Positions 55,223 to 64,000 of a DNA stretch of 64,000 nt are shown in pieces (position 1 is the first letter of the stretch; each line of letters starts with the position of its first letter). The notes beneath the pieces are model-generated. The model did not search any database. It worked only from the letters and a program-made list of their open reading frames with translations, and was not told where the DNA came from. The stretch comes from an uncultured Halieaceae bacterium. Its GTDB lineage: Bacteria; Pseudomonadota; Gammaproteobacteria; Pseudomonadales; Halieaceae. The position numbers and the translations under genes were made by a program. The stretch is from NCBI GenBank assembly GCA_938074045.1, contig CALJGI010000002.1, positions 124,001-188,000 on the forward strand, written 5' to 3'.

Positions 55223-56068
55223 TTAACTGAAAATGGTGAACAGAGCGAGCGCCGCAATCCAGGCCGCGGCGCTGCGTTGTAGCAGCTTCTGCAATTCCCG
55301 GGTCCGACACTTTACCGGATCTGAGGCAGTATCCGGATTCGCCGGACCCAACGCAGCCTCAGCCGCTTCCACTAACAGTCCCCGCGCAGATTGCTGCCAA
55401 TCGCGGACACTTTCTACCAGTGGCTCCAGAGTCTGTACAAAGTTTCCGGTTACCGCGAAGGCCAATGCCAGGACACGCACCGGCAACCAATCCAGAATGG
55501 CCAGTAAAGTCGCATTCACATCCCGTTCTTCAGCTGACTCAGCGCGATCCGCCAGTAAGTGAACAAGCCGGTAAACCAATGCCCCAGCCAATCCGCCAAG
55601 GAGAAAATAGAACACAACGGCAAACCAGCGTTCGTAACCGTTATACAAAATTTCTCGATTGACTTCCTGCAGAATACTATCTGGATCGTCAGAATCCTGT
55701 TTTGGATCTTCGAGAGCAAGGGTGCCCGACGCATAGAGATAGGCTCCCTCGAAATCTGCCCGCCGCCAACGTTGTACAAAGCCCGCCACCAGTTCAGCGA
55801 AATCACCACGACCGAAACCATAAAGCAGCACCACTACACCCAGACCCAGGTGTAACAATCCGAATAGAATGTGCTCGAACCAGCTGGCAACAATCATCAA
55901 CGCCAGGGCTGGCACCAGCAGTGTGACAGCAACAATGCCGACGGGTTGTCGCACACCCTCTCGCACCTTGCTGTACCAAAGATCGAACCAATCGTCACGC
56001 TGGATTGGAGTTCCGGAACCCCAGTGCTGTACGAGGCCCCACGCGATAATAATTGTAATAAAGCTCAA
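55223..56068 (-). CDS. ampE: AmpE inner-membrane protein
   Basis: A 281-residue membrane protein of the AmpE family, with about five helices. FGRGDFAELVAGFVQRWRRAD is the family's central motif, NREILYNGYERWFAVVFYFLLGG is another. AmpE is linked to AmpC beta-lactamase induction and to energy-dependent signalling; its molecular role is not well understood. ATG 56068 overlaps the ampD stop by 4 nt (ATGA), forming the ampD-ampE operon known in enterics and pseudomonads. No ampC is visible in this window. Confidence 0.92.
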   Translation of the reverse strand: MSFITIIIAWGLVQHWGSGTPIQRDDWFDLWYSKVREGVRQPVGIVAVTLLVPALALMIVASWFEHILFGLLHLGLGVVVLLYGFGRGDFAELVAGFVQRWRRADFEGAYLYASGTLALEDPKQDSDDPDSILQEVNREILYNGYERWFAVVFYFLLGGLAGALVYRLVHLLADRAESAEERDVNATLLAILDWLPVRVLALAFAVTGNFVQTLEPLVESVRDWQQSARGLLVEAAEAALGPANPDTASDPVKCRTRELQKLLQRSAAAWIAALALFTIFS

Positions 56069-56628
56069 GAATATGCTCCGTTAGCAATGTCAGCCCGGTA
56101 GCGACGCCAGTCGAAGGCTGGTCCAGGATCGGTCTTACGGGCTGGTGCGATATCGCAATGGCCCACAATTCGATCAGTTGTCAATTGGGGATACTGTATC
56201 ATCAACAGTGTAGTCACCCTGGCGAGTTCTGCATACTGCTGATCAGTATAAGGCTCGACGTCCGTCCCCTCCAGTTCGATACCAATGCTATAGTCATTGC
56301 AGGCTGCGACGCCGTCAAACTCGCTCTCACCAGCATGCCATGCTCGTCTGTCAAAGGATACGAACTGCACACAGGTCCCGCAGCGCTCAATAAGCATATG
56401 AGAGGATACCCGCAGACCCTCCAACTGCTGAAAGTAGGGATGTGCCTCGCAGTCCAACTCGTTTGCGAACAGTGCTGCAATGCAGCCCGTGCCATACTGG
56501 CCGGGTGGCAAACTGATATTGTGGATAACGAGCAGGCTGACCTCAGCGACGGCGGGTCTCTCATCCGCATTCGGAGAGGGGCACTGGCGCACCCCTGCCA
56601 TAAGACCCTGAGCTATCTGACTAGCCAC
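56065..56628 (-). CDS. ampD: 1,6-anhydro-N-acetylmuramyl-L-alanine amidase AmpD
   Basis: A 187-residue cytoplasmic amidase that splits the peptide from anhydromuropeptides during wall recycling. Zinc ligands and catalytic residues are visible: H36 in LLVIHNISLP, H157 and D167 in VGHCDIAPARKTDPGP (with K165). RRAWHAGESEF and YSIGIELEG contain the other key residues. Length fits AmpD (about 183-190). It is coupled to ampE. In E. coli nadC sits divergent from ampD; here nadC is present but an SDR gene lies between them. Confidence 0.94.
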   Translation of the reverse strand: MASQIAQGLMAGVRQCPSPNADERPAVAEVSLLVIHNISLPPGQYGTGCIAALFANELDCEAHPYFQQLEGLRVSSHMLIERCGTCVQFVSFDRRAWHAGESEFDGVAACNDYSIGIELEGTDVEPYTDQQYAELARVTTLLMIQYPQLTTDRIVGHCDIAPARKTDPGPAFDWRRYRADIANGAYS

Positions 56629-56708
56629 GGCACGGCACCAGCAATGATGCTACCAACTGTTGCACCCAAATCAGAGCAGCGTCTGAGCTGCTCCGCGAGC
56701 ACAAGTGG

Positions 56709-57482
56709 TCAGGAACATGGCATACCCGGCTTGCGCATACCCGCAAACCAACCACCGTCGGCGACAAATTCCGAACCGGTGCTGTAGCTGGCTTCATCGG
56801 TGGCCAGAAACAGAGTGACATTAGCAACCTCCTCAGGTCTTCCTACCCGTGGAATGGGAAACTCAGGGTAAAAGCCTGCACTCATTTCCTCTTCGCTGAT
56901 ACCGCTGTTGGCTCCACCCATATCAGTAAATATACCACCGGGGTGAACACTATTGACCCGTATGCCATATTGGCCCAACTCAATCGCCGCATTTTTTGTA
57001 AGACCCCGAACCCCCCACTTAGTCGACGAATAAGCTGCTAGTCCAGCGGAGGAATGCAATCCGTCTATCGAGGACACGTTGATTATCGAGCCTCCACCCG
57101 CCGCTTTCATGGGATCGATTACAGCGCGAATGCCCATAAAACTGCCCAGCAAATTGATTTGCACGACGCGCATAAAATCTTCCGGCGTGGTATCTGCAAT
57201 GGCAGCCATGTGCAAAATTGCCGCATTGTTTACCAACACATTCAAAGGTCCGAGGGATTGGGCCATGCTCACAACAGACTGCCATTGTTCTTCATTACCA
57301 ACGTCATGCAAACAGAAATGAGCATCGCCTCCCAATTCTTCAGCCAGCGCTTGACCGGCCTCCGTCGCCACATCCGATATGACGACCTGCGCCCCGTTTT
57401 CGATAAAAAGACGTGCTGTGGCTGCACCCATACCCTGGGCACCCCCCGTCACAATTGCCACTTTTCCCGATAGACGACCCAT
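56709..57482 (-). CDS. Short-chain dehydrogenase/reductase (glucose/steroid dehydrogenase-like)
   Basis: A 257-residue classical SDR. The cofactor motif is VTGGAQGMGAATARLF with D38 (VVISDVA) indicating NAD(H) preference. The catalytic serine is in INVSSIDGLHSSAGLAAY and the Y-x3-K motif is YSSTKWG. VHPGGIFTDM follows. It resembles the 3-alpha-hydroxysteroid or glucose 1-dehydrogenase-like group, but the substrate cannot be told. It lies between ampD and nadC, and starts in a divergent region shared with nadC. Confidence 0.9.
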   Translation of the reverse strand: MGRLSGKVAIVTGGAQGMGAATARLFIENGAQVVISDVATEAGQALAEELGGDAHFCLHDVGNEEQWQSVVSMAQSLGPLNVLVNNAAILHMAAIADTTPEDFMRVVQINLLGSFMGIRAVIDPMKAAGGGSIINVSSIDGLHSSAGLAAYSSTKWGVRGLTKNAAIELGQYGIRVNSVHPGGIFTDMGGANSGISEEEMSAGFYPEFPIPRVGRPEEVANVTLFLATDEASYSTGSEFVADGGWFAGMRKPGMPCS

Positions 57483-57648
57483 CTACACACTCCACTTGAA
57501 TTTCCATACTTGCAGAACCATTCTACCCCACAGCCCTTTCATGGCCTGCATTTCGTTGGAATTCATCACTGATCGGCTGAGAGCGGTATTATCAGGAATA
57601 CCGTCAACTGCTACAATTTCGTCCCCAATCGCTGTGACCTAACCACAT

Positions 57649-58500
57649 ATGCCACCAGTAGCGCCCGATCTGGCTGATATCAAACACTCCGTGTCCAGTG
57701 CCCTGCGGGAAGATATCGGCGCCGGAGATATAACGGCAGAACTGATTGCCGCGAATGAGATGAGCTCAGCCTGGGTAACTACCCGCGAGGATGCAGTGCT
57801 ATGTGGCACGCCCTGGGTGGACGAGGTATTCGCCCAACTTGATGATTCGGTTGCATTGGAGTGGCACTGCCATGATGGTCAGAGCATTTCAGCGGGCGAT
57901 ACTCTACTCACTCTCAGAGGCAACACCCGAAGTATTCTGACCGGCGAGCGCACAGCACTGAATTATCTGCAGTTGCTGTCTGGTACAGCCACCATCGCTG
58001 CCCGCTACGCGGCCATTGTCGCCGATACAGCTGTCTCTGTGCTCGACACCCGCAAAACCATTCCAGGACTGCGAACGGCGCAAAAGTATGCCGTCGCCTG
58101 TGGCGGCTGTGTCAATCACCGCATTGGCCTTTTCGATGCCTACCTGATCAAGGAAAACCATATTGCCGGATGCGGATCGGTGGCCGCTGCGGTGGCCGCA
58201 GCCCGTTCTTCGGGTAATAAGAAGACCGTGGAAGTCGAGGTTGAGACGCTAGCTGAGCTGGCCGAAGCCCTTGAGGCCGGCGCGGACATCATCATGCTTG
58301 ACAACTTCAGCCTGGCGGATATGCGCAGCGGAGTGAAAATCTGTGCCGGCAGAGCCCGGCTGGAAGCCTCCGGAAACGTTACCTTAGATACCCTGGGGGC
58401 TATCGCTGCGACAGGTGTTGACTACATCTCAATCGGAGCGCTGACCAAGGATTGTCGCGCCATCGATCTCTCCCTGAGGCTCGATCATCACGCCACCTGA
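57649..58500 (+). CDS. nadC: Nicotinate-nucleotide pyrophosphorylase (carboxylating)
   Basis: A 283-residue quinolinate phosphoribosyltransferase, the step that joins quinolinate and PRPP to nicotinate mononucleotide in NAD synthesis. Motifs: [51 protein letters not shown] with catalytic basic residues, [33 protein letters not shown] and DIIMLDNFS. Length is normal (about 285-297). It faces the SDR gene and is convergent with the acyl-CoA dehydrogenase gene, 30 nt apart. Confidence 0.95.
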   Translation: MPPVAPDLADIKHSVSSALREDIGAGDITAELIAANEMSSAWVTTREDAVLCGTPWVDEVFAQLDDSVALEWHCHDGQSISAGDTLLTLRGNTRSILTGERTALNYLQLLSGTATIAARYAAIVADTAVSVLDTRKTIPGLRTAQKYAVACGGCVNHRIGLFDAYLIKENHIAGCGSVAAAVAAARSSGNKKTVEVEVETLAELAEALEAGADIIMLDNFSLADMRSGVKICAGRARLEASGNVTLDTLGAIAATGVDYISIGALTKDCRAIDLSLRLDHHAT

Positions 58501-58530
58501 CGTTACTGTGAAAGCGTCCAGGTGATGCCA

Positions 58531-60303
58531 TCAGAGCCCAGCAACTCCATCGACGAGCAGTTGTTCAGCTGCGTTACTAACGGCATTGCCATGCGCGGCC
58601 GCTCTGGGCATTATCTGCCGGCAATAGAATGCTGCAGTAACAATCTTGTGGTGATGAAAGTCGCTGGCCGATCCGCTCTCAATACGCTCCCGACAGATCA
58701 AGGCCGATCGCAGCAAATGCCAGCCCCCAAGGACATACCCCGACTGCATCATCAGATCATATGACCCCAGCAGCGCATGGGGCATGGAGGAAGCGCTTCG
58801 CGCCACCGTAACCGCCGTAGACTTTCGCAGATCAGCCACGGCGTTCGCCAATGCTTCTCCCATCTCCTTGATGGCAGGCGCCGCACTGGCGGCGGCCTCG
58901 CTGGCGCTGCTGGCCGCATCGTCCAACATCGTTTCCAGCGTCGATCCACCATCCCGGCGAATCTTGCGCCCCACCAGATCCGCCGCCTGGATACCATTGG
59001 TACCCTCGTAAATAGCTGCAATCCTGACGTCACGGAGGTACTGGGCCGCGCCGGTTTCTTCGATATATCCCATTCCTCCATGAACCTGAACACCCAGCGA
59101 CGCGACCTCATTGCCAATCTCGGTAAGCCAGCCTTTGATAATGGGAATCATCAGATCAATGCGCAACTGAGCATGCTCGCGGGCAGCAGCGTCCGCCGCA
59201 TAATGGGCGAGATCCATGGTTATCGATTCCACGTAGCTGACTGCACGCATGGCCTCGGTCAGTGATTTCATCGTATACAGCATACGCAGTACGTCGGGAT
59301 GTTCGATAATGGGAACACCGCCCTGAACCCGCTCCCTGGCATAGGCTACCGCCTTCTGCAGCGCAGCATCGGAGATGCCCAGACCCTGCATACCGACCTT
59401 TAGGCGTGCTTCATTCATCATGGTAAACATACAACGCAAACCCTGGTGAGGTTGACCGAGCAGGTAACCCACGGCGCCTTCGGAATCCCCAAAAGACATC
59501 ACGCAGGTAGGGCTGCCATGAATCCCCAGCTTGTGTTCTGTAGACACTGGGTAAACATCATTATGTGTCGCCGGGTCACCGTTTTCGTCGAGTAGATACT
59601 TGGGCACAATGAACAACGAAATACCAGCACTGCCCTCTGGGGCATCGGGAAGACGAGCCAGTACCAGGTGGATAATGTTGGAAGTCGCGTCGTGATCACC
59701 CCAGGTAATGTAAATCTTTTGCCCGTATATGCGGAAATGATCACCTTCGGGTAGGGCTTTCGCTTTCATCACCCCGAGGTCAGAACCAGCACCGGACTCT
59801 GTCAGATTCATGGTTCCGGACCATTCACCTGAATTCATTTTTTCAAGATAGAGATTTTTTTGTTCCGATGTACCGTGAGCGCCAATAGCGAGCGCTGCGC
59901 CTGCAGTCAACAGTGGCCCCAGACCAAAAGCCATGTTGGATGCGCTCCACATTTCAAAGGCGGCGCTGCCATATATTTCGGGTAGTCCCTGTCCGCCGTG
60001 TTCCGGAGGGACTGCAATACCCTGCCAGCCACCCTCTGCCATCTTGGACCAGGCCTCAGCAAACCCGGGCGGCAAAACTATTTTTTTGTCCTTGCACACT
60101 GCAGGCTGCTCATCTCCCACCGTTCTCAAGGGGGCCAATACTTCCCCGGCCAACTTTCCAGCCTCACTCAGCACCGCTGTCGTCAGCTCCGGACCCACGC
60201 CGCATTCAGCGTAGGCATCCAGCGAACCCACGGTGGCACCGGCGCACGCCAGTTCGTCAATAACGAAGGCCATTTCCTGCTCTGGTGCTGTGTACATAGA
60301 CAT
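58531..60303 (-). CDS. Acyl-CoA dehydrogenase, DmdC/AcdA-like (590 aa)
   Basis: A 590-residue flavoprotein, longer than typical acyl-CoA dehydrogenases (about 390) because of a C-terminal extension, like the DmdC/FadE-type 3-methylmercaptopropionyl-CoA dehydrogenases. The motif MNLTESGAGSDLGVMKAKA binds FAD and YEGTNGIQAADLVGRK provides the catalytic glutamate and its region. QVHGGMGYIEE is also typical. Substrate preference (medium- or long-chain acyl-CoA, or the DMSP breakdown product) cannot be told; no dmdA/dmdB genes lie beside it. It is divergent from a LysR gene. Confidence 0.9.
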   Translation of the reverse strand: MSMYTAPEQEMAFVIDELACAGATVGSLDAYAECGVGPELTTAVLSEAGKLAGEVLAPLRTVGDEQPAVCKDKKIVLPPGFAEAWSKMAEGGWQGIAVPPEHGGQGLPEIYGSAAFEMWSASNMAFGLGPLLTAGAALAIGAHGTSEQKNLYLEKMNSGEWSGTMNLTESGAGSDLGVMKAKALPEGDHFRIYGQKIYITWGDHDATSNIIHLVLARLPDAPEGSAGISLFIVPKYLLDENGDPATHNDVYPVSTEHKLGIHGSPTCVMSFGDSEGAVGYLLGQPHQGLRCMFTMMNEARLKVGMQGLGISDAALQKAVAYARERVQGGVPIIEHPDVLRMLYTMKSLTEAMRAVSYVESITMDLAHYAADAAAREHAQLRIDLMIPIIKGWLTEIGNEVASLGVQVHGGMGYIEETGAAQYLRDVRIAAIYEGTNGIQAADLVGRKIRRDGGSTLETMLDDAASSASEAAASAAPAIKEMGEALANAVADLRKSTAVTVARSASSMPHALLGSYDLMMQSGYVLGGWHLLRSALICRERIESGSASDFHHHKIVTAAFYCRQIMPRAAAHGNAVSNAAEQLLVDGVAGL

Positions 60304-60466
60304 TGACTGCCTCCGCTGCAGTTTTCTGCTGACTTTTATCCAACGCGCTAGCCGAGCATGCGCATCCCACCGGGCAGACGCAGTTTAAGACAGCTCTAAT
60401 AATTTATCTAATTTATGGTTATTATCCTGCTCATTCACAACATGAATTGGTTAACCAACGCAAATC
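60304..60466. promoter_or_regulatory. Divergent control region with palindromes upstream of a LysR gene
   Basis: This gap between the acyl-CoA dehydrogenase and LysR genes carries two symmetric elements: the inverted repeat TAATAA (60397-60402) and TTATTA (60419-60424) with a 16-nt spacer, and the perfect 12-bp palindrome TTGGTTAACCAA at 60447-60458, ending 8 nt before the LysR ATG. The second lies over the ribosome-binding zone and could be an autoregulatory operator. LysR binding sites are usually of the T-N11-A type, which these only partly match. Confidence 0.45.
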
Positions 60467-61414
60467 ATGGATATAAATCGCATAGACCTCAACCTACTCG
60501 TTTATCTCGATGTCCTCCTGCGGGAACGGAATGTCACCCGCGCTGCCCATCAACTCAACCTCAGTCAGCCCGCTATGAGTAATGGCCTGCGCCGCCTCCG
60601 TGAGCTCTTCGACGATCCCATTCTGGTGCGCACCAGCGAAGGTATGCAACCAACAGAGCGAGCGCTGGATCTTGAACCCATAGTCCGGGAAGCATTGGGG
60701 GCGGTTGACCGTCTGGTGCAGCCCTCAACAGAGTTCAATCCGGGGGCGGCTGAGAGAATATTCCGCATCATGGCCAGCGATTACGCAGAATCCACACTGC
60801 TTCCCGCTCTGCTAGCGCGTCTGCGTGTCGAGGCACCACAGGTCGCTCTGGACATACTAACGCCCAGCGACGTCAGTTTTCTGGACGTGGAGCGCGGCAA
60901 GGTTGATATGATTATAAACCGCTTTGACAGCATGCCACAGTCCTTCTACCAGACCACGCTCTGGTACGACTCGTTTTCCTGTTTGCTGAGCGTTGAAAAT
61001 GAGCTGGCAGAAAACTTCACCCTCTCCTCCTATCTCGAAGCTGATCACGTGTGGGTAAGCAAAACAGGAATGGGCGTCGGTGTAGGTGTAGATCCTGCCG
61101 ATGTGCAACGCCTGGGCTGGGTGGATGGGGCACTGAACAAACTGGGCAAGAAAAGACACATCACGGTGTTCACCCGCCACTACCAGGCCGCCATGCTACT
61201 CGCCGAGCGACACGACCTGGTGGTAACCATCCCCACACGAGCGGCGGAGTTACAACTCGAAAATCCCAGGCTGATCGTCAAAGAGCCGCCTTTTGATATT
61301 CCCCCGCTGCAGTTGCAGATGGCCTGGAGCCCCCTGCTACAAAAAAACCCTGCCAATCAGTGGCTGCGCGGCGTTATCGAGGAGGTCGCGCGCACGCCAA
61401 AAACCCAGACCTGA
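60467..61414 (+). CDS. LysR-family transcriptional regulator (NodD/LeuO-like group)
   Basis: A 315-residue LysR regulator. The N-terminus (DINRIDLNLLVYLDVLLRER then NLSQPAMSNGLRRLRELFDD) is typical of the NodD/LeuO-like branch, and the effector domain follows. It is divergent from the acyl-CoA dehydrogenase gene and lies 118 nt upstream of malate synthase G, so it could control either. The sequence does not show which. ATG 60467 is preceded by the palindrome described in the neighbouring region. Confidence 0.9.
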   Translation: MDINRIDLNLLVYLDVLLRERNVTRAAHQLNLSQPAMSNGLRRLRELFDDPILVRTSEGMQPTERALDLEPIVREALGAVDRLVQPSTEFNPGAAERIFRIMASDYAESTLLPALLARLRVEAPQVALDILTPSDVSFLDVERGKVDMIINRFDSMPQSFYQTTLWYDSFSCLLSVENELAENFTLSSYLEADHVWVSKTGMGVGVGVDPADVQRLGWVDGALNKLGKKRHITVFTRHYQAAMLLAERHDLVVTIPTRAAELQLENPRLIVKEPPFDIPPLQLQMAWSPLLQKNPANQWLRGVIEEVARTPKTQT

Positions 61415-61532
61415 TTTTTCGCGCGGCATACCGAATTCACGGACTGAATGGTGGTGATAAAATGTATCAATTAGCGAAATAGTGCAGGGAACCATAGTAT
61501 CCCAGCAGTAACCTCCTGAACTGGAAACTCTG

Positions 61533-63698
61533 ATGACAGATTACGAATCACGCGGAAATTTGCGGGTAGCCACTCAACTTGCGGCGTTGGTCGAAGAGGA
61601 AATCCTGCCCGGCACACGCCTCGATCCGAGCTCATTCTGGAAGTCCGCCGAAAGGCTGTTCGACCAGTTCAGTCCAGAAAACCGTACCTTGCTGGCCGCA
61701 CGAGACCGCATGCAACTGGCCCTGGATAACTGGCACAGAGAGAACCCTGCTGATCCTCAGGCCTATTATGCCTTTCTTCAGGAAATCGGCTATCTCCTCC
61801 CTGAACCGGGAGATTTTTCAATTTCGACCGCCAATGTTGATCCAGAAATATCCTGTTTACCCGGCCCACAATTGGTTGTACCCGTCATGAACGCGCGCTA
61901 CGCCCTGAATGCCGCCAACGCCCGTTGGGGTAGTTTGTATGATGCCCTTTACGGCACCGATGTTATTGCAGAGGACGCCGGCTGCGAACGCGGCGGACCC
62001 TATAATCCGCGCCGGGGACAGCAGGTTGTCGCCTTCGCCCGCCACTTCCTGGACACCCATTTTCCACTCGAAGACGGCAGCCACCAGGAGGTTACAGCTT
62101 ACGTGGTCGGTGACGATGGCTTGCAGGCACTCTTTGGCAACGCCGGTTCGACGGGGCTCGCGGACAACAAGCAGTTCGCAGGCTTTCGCGGAGTAAAGGA
62201 TGCGCCGGAATTGATCTTGCTGATAAACAACGGATTGCACGTGGAGTTACTGATAGACAAGGAACACCCAATTGGTAAAACGGATGCGGCGGGTGTTTGT
62301 GACGTGATCCTCGAGTCTGCGATGACAACAATACAGGACTGCGAAGATTCAGTGGCAGCCGTTGATGCTGAAGACAAGGTTTTGGTGTACAGAAATTGGT
62401 TGGGGCTGATGCAAGGAGAGCTGTCAGACACATTCCAGAAGGACGGGAAGACAATGACCCGGCGCCTCAACAAAGACCGCGTATACACGTCCCCAAACGG
62501 AGACACATTGACCCTGCCGGGACGCAGTGTGCTCTTTGTGCGCAACGTGGGTCATCTGATGACCACTGACGCTATCCTTGATGCCAATGGCGAAGAGGTG
62601 CCCGAAGGCATACTGGACGGATTGATTACAGCCGCAGCCGCTATTCACGACCTTGAGGGTGATCGCGAGGACAGGAATTCACGCTCGGGCAGCATGTACG
62701 TCGTAAAACCAAAGATGCATGGTCCCGAGGAAGTTGCTTTCACCAACCGCCTGTTCAACGCGATAGAAGACCTGCTGGGATACGCTCGCCATACCATCAA
62801 GATGGGCATTATGGACGAGGAGCGCCGCACGACAGTCAACCTGAAACGCTGCATCATGGAGGCCAGAGAACGCGTTGTCTTTATCAACACTGGCTTTCTG
62901 GACCGCACTGGCGATGAGATACATACCAGCATGATGGCGGGTCCAGTCCTCCCCAAGGGCGAGATCAAACAGCAACCCTGGATTTCCGCCTATGAAGACT
63001 GGAATGTCGACCAGGGCCTGGCGACGGGCTTTAGCGGCAGCGCACAGATTGGCAAGGGTATGTGGGCCATGCCTGATCAGATGGCTGATATGATGGAAGC
63101 CAAAATTGGGCATCCGCGTGCAGGGGCAAACACCGCCTGGGTACCGTCTCCAACGGCGGCAACGCTGCACGCCATGCATTACCATGCCGTGGATGTGCTC
63201 GCGGTGCAGAGCGAGCTTGTAAGTCGCGCACCAGCCCGTCTGGCCGATATTCTCAGCATTCCCCTCCTCGGCGATCGCGTGCTCACAGCGGAGGAAGTTA
63301 GCCGGGAGCTGGACAACAATGTGCAGGGAATCCTCGGCTATGTGGTGCGCTGGATTGACGGCGGCATCGGCTGCTCCAAGGTACCGGACATCAACGATAT
63401 CGGCTTGATGGAGGATCGCGCCACGCTCCGCATTTCCAGTCAGCACATCGCCAACTGGCTACATCACGGCATCTGCAGCGAAGTCCAGGTGCGGGAAACG
63501 CTGACGCGCATGGCGGCCATCGTCGACGAACAGAATGCAGGAGATCCCCACTACCATGCCATGCAACCGGATCTCGACAACAATATTGCATTCCAGGCCG
63601 CCTGTGATTTGATTTTCAAGGGCTGTCAGCAACCCAACGGCTATACTGAGCCGCTACTTCACCAGCGTCGCCGGGAGTTCAAGGCAGCGAACAGATAG
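61533..63698 (+). CDS. glcB: Malate synthase G
   Basis: A 721-residue malate synthase of the G isoform (about 720-725), which condenses glyoxylate and acetyl-CoA to malate. Motifs include [19 protein letters not shown], the active-site [34 protein letters not shown] with the glyoxylate/metal-binding residues, and [18 protein letters not shown]. It lies downstream of a LysR gene. It supports glyoxylate-shunt or C2 metabolism (glycolate or acetate use), in keeping with the glycine cleavage and acyl-CoA genes in the same window. The isocitrate lyase gene is not in view. Confidence 0.95.
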   Translation: MTDYESRGNLRVATQLAALVEEEILPGTRLDPSSFWKSAERLFDQFSPENRTLLAARDRMQLALDNWHRENPADPQAYYAFLQEIGYLLPEPGDFSISTANVDPEISCLPGPQLVVPVMNARYALNAANARWGSLYDALYGTDVIAEDAGCERGGPYNPRRGQQVVAFARHFLDTHFPLEDGSHQEVTAYVVGDDGLQALFGNAGSTGLADNKQFAGFRGVKDAPELILLINNGLHVELLIDKEHPIGKTDAAGVCDVILESAMTTIQDCEDSVAAVDAEDKVLVYRNWLGLMQGELSDTFQKDGKTMTRRLNKDRVYTSPNGDTLTLPGRSVLFVRNVGHLMTTDAILDANGEEVPEGILDGLITAAAAIHDLEGDREDRNSRSGSMYVVKPKMHGPEEVAFTNRLFNAIEDLLGYARHTIKMGIMDEERRTTVNLKRCIMEARERVVFINTGFLDRTGDEIHTSMMAGPVLPKGEIKQQPWISAYEDWNVDQGLATGFSGSAQIGKGMWAMPDQMADMMEAKIGHPRAGANTAWVPSPTAATLHAMHYHAVDVLAVQSELVSRAPARLADILSIPLLGDRVLTAEEVSRELDNNVQGILGYVVRWIDGGIGCSKVPDINDIGLMEDRATLRISSQHIANWLHHGICSEVQVRETLTRMAAIVDEQNAGDPHYHAMQPDLDNNIAFQAACDLIFKGCQQPNGYTEPLLHQRRREFKAANR

Positions 63699-63730
63699 TG
63701 CTATGCTAAGACCGTCTCGCTGGAGCCGGC

Positions 63731-64000
63731 ATGCCAATTCCTAGAAAAGCCTGGTACTCAATACTGGTGCTATCAATGCTGATAGCACTGCTCTACGCCC
63801 CCGGTCTCAATGGCGCTTTCAACTTCGATGACGATGGCAATATAACCAGCAACAAATTGCTGCAGATATACGAGCTCGATCTGCAGTCGTTGGCGAAAGC
63901 CGCGGGATCCGGCTACGCGGGACCTACTGGCCGCCCGCTGCCCATGCTCAGTTTTGCACTTGATCACATGCTGTCCCAGGGTTTCAGTCCCCAGGCCATG
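63731..64000 (+). CDS. Membrane protein, probable TPR/TMTC-like glycosyltransferase, N-terminal part (cut by window edge)
   Basis: An open frame from ATG 63731 to the window end, 90 codons. One membrane helix (ILVLSMLIALLYAPGLNGAF) is followed by NFDDDGNITSNKLL and GRPLPMLSFALDHMLSQGFS. That combination, an acidic FDDD motif after the first helix and GRPL-x-MLSFAL later, is seen in the large TPR-containing or PMT-like membrane proteins of many gammaproteobacteria. It would be a membrane glycosyltransferase or related protein. The remainder is outside the window, so the full domain structure is unknown. Confidence 0.6.
   Translation, partial: MPIPRKAWYSILVLSMLIALLYAPGLNGAFNFDDDGNITSNKLLQIYELDLQSLAKAAGSGYAGPTGRPLPMLSFALDHMLSQGFSPQAM

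Noticed and set aside
62679..63446. Minus-strand open frame (about 255 codons) inside malate synthase G
   Set aside because: Antisense to a clearly conserved glcB; no ribosome site or domain, so treated as a shadow.
1..64000. tRNA, rRNA, CRISPR arrays, insertion sequences, prophage genes
   Set aside because: I looked for cloverleaf-like or repeated spacer patterns, transposase motifs and phage proteins and saw none.

Overview
The window is a dense, ordinary-looking piece of gammaproteobacterial chromosome with moderate G+C. It has short intergenic gaps, many ATGA/TAATG overlaps, and no rRNA, tRNA, CRISPR array, insertion sequence or phage gene that I can see. The purM-purN block facing DUF2066-perM-hda, the ampD-ampE pair near nadC, the fused LplT-Aas protein and the many acyl-CoA, glyoxylate and amino-acid catabolic genes suggest an aerobic, probably marine heterotroph. 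A member of the Cellvibrionales/Halieaceae (OM60/NOR5-like) is a reasonable guess, but that is inference.

Layout. 1-1.9 kb: the end of a TonB-dependent receptor, a PnuC/PnuT transporter and a ThiK/choline-kinase-like phosphotransferase, probably a vitamin uptake cassette. 2-5 kb: a GT39-type glycosyltransferase and a broken DUF2339 gene. 5-13.2 kb: TldD/PmbA, periplasmic MsrA, a molybdopterin oxidoreductase, a luciferase-like monooxygenase, a glyoxalase II-like hydrolase, a retropepsin-like protease and a tiny membrane protein. 13.3-21.2 kb: the three-part Aas fusion, malonyl-CoA decarboxylase, a serine hydrolase, DAHP synthase and YajQ. 21.3-26.1 kb: PanE, a Ser/Thr kinase coupled to an FHA/sigma-54 regulator, and an SDR.

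26.1-33.2 kb is an amino-acid catabolic region: leucine dehydrogenase and a fused 2-oxoacid (indolepyruvate-type) ferredoxin oxidoreductase diverge from an Lrp regulator that is translationally coupled to a transaminase and an omega-amidase. 33.3-40.7 kb: OmpA-like protein, a DksA-like zinc-finger protein, Hda, PerM and DUF2066 on one strand, facing purM, purN and DUF3108 on the other, then a YkvA protein. 40.7-47.1 kb: an MFS carrier and GcvP-GcvT (no GcvH) diverging from a LysR gene. 47.1-53.4 kb: an inner-membrane TAXI-type lipoprotein, a PyrD-PyrK fusion, periplasmic zinc-less MsrB, a PuuB-like FAD oxidase, a beta-hydroxylase pseudogene cut by TGA, and a small doubtful gene. 53.4-64 kb: PepF, AmpE, AmpD, an SDR, NadC, a DmdC-like acyl-CoA dehydrogenase, a LysR regulator, malate synthase G, and the start of a membrane protein cut by the window edge.

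I did not find a clearly new multi-gene system. The strongest leads are the PyrD-PyrK fusion, the coupled kinase/FHA-sigma-54 pair, the Lrp-centred amino-acid module, the molybdoenzyme without a visible Mo-ligating cysteine, the likely AUU start of purN, and three decayed or frame-disrupted loci (DUF2339, the beta-hydroxylase-like gene, and the small gene after pepF).
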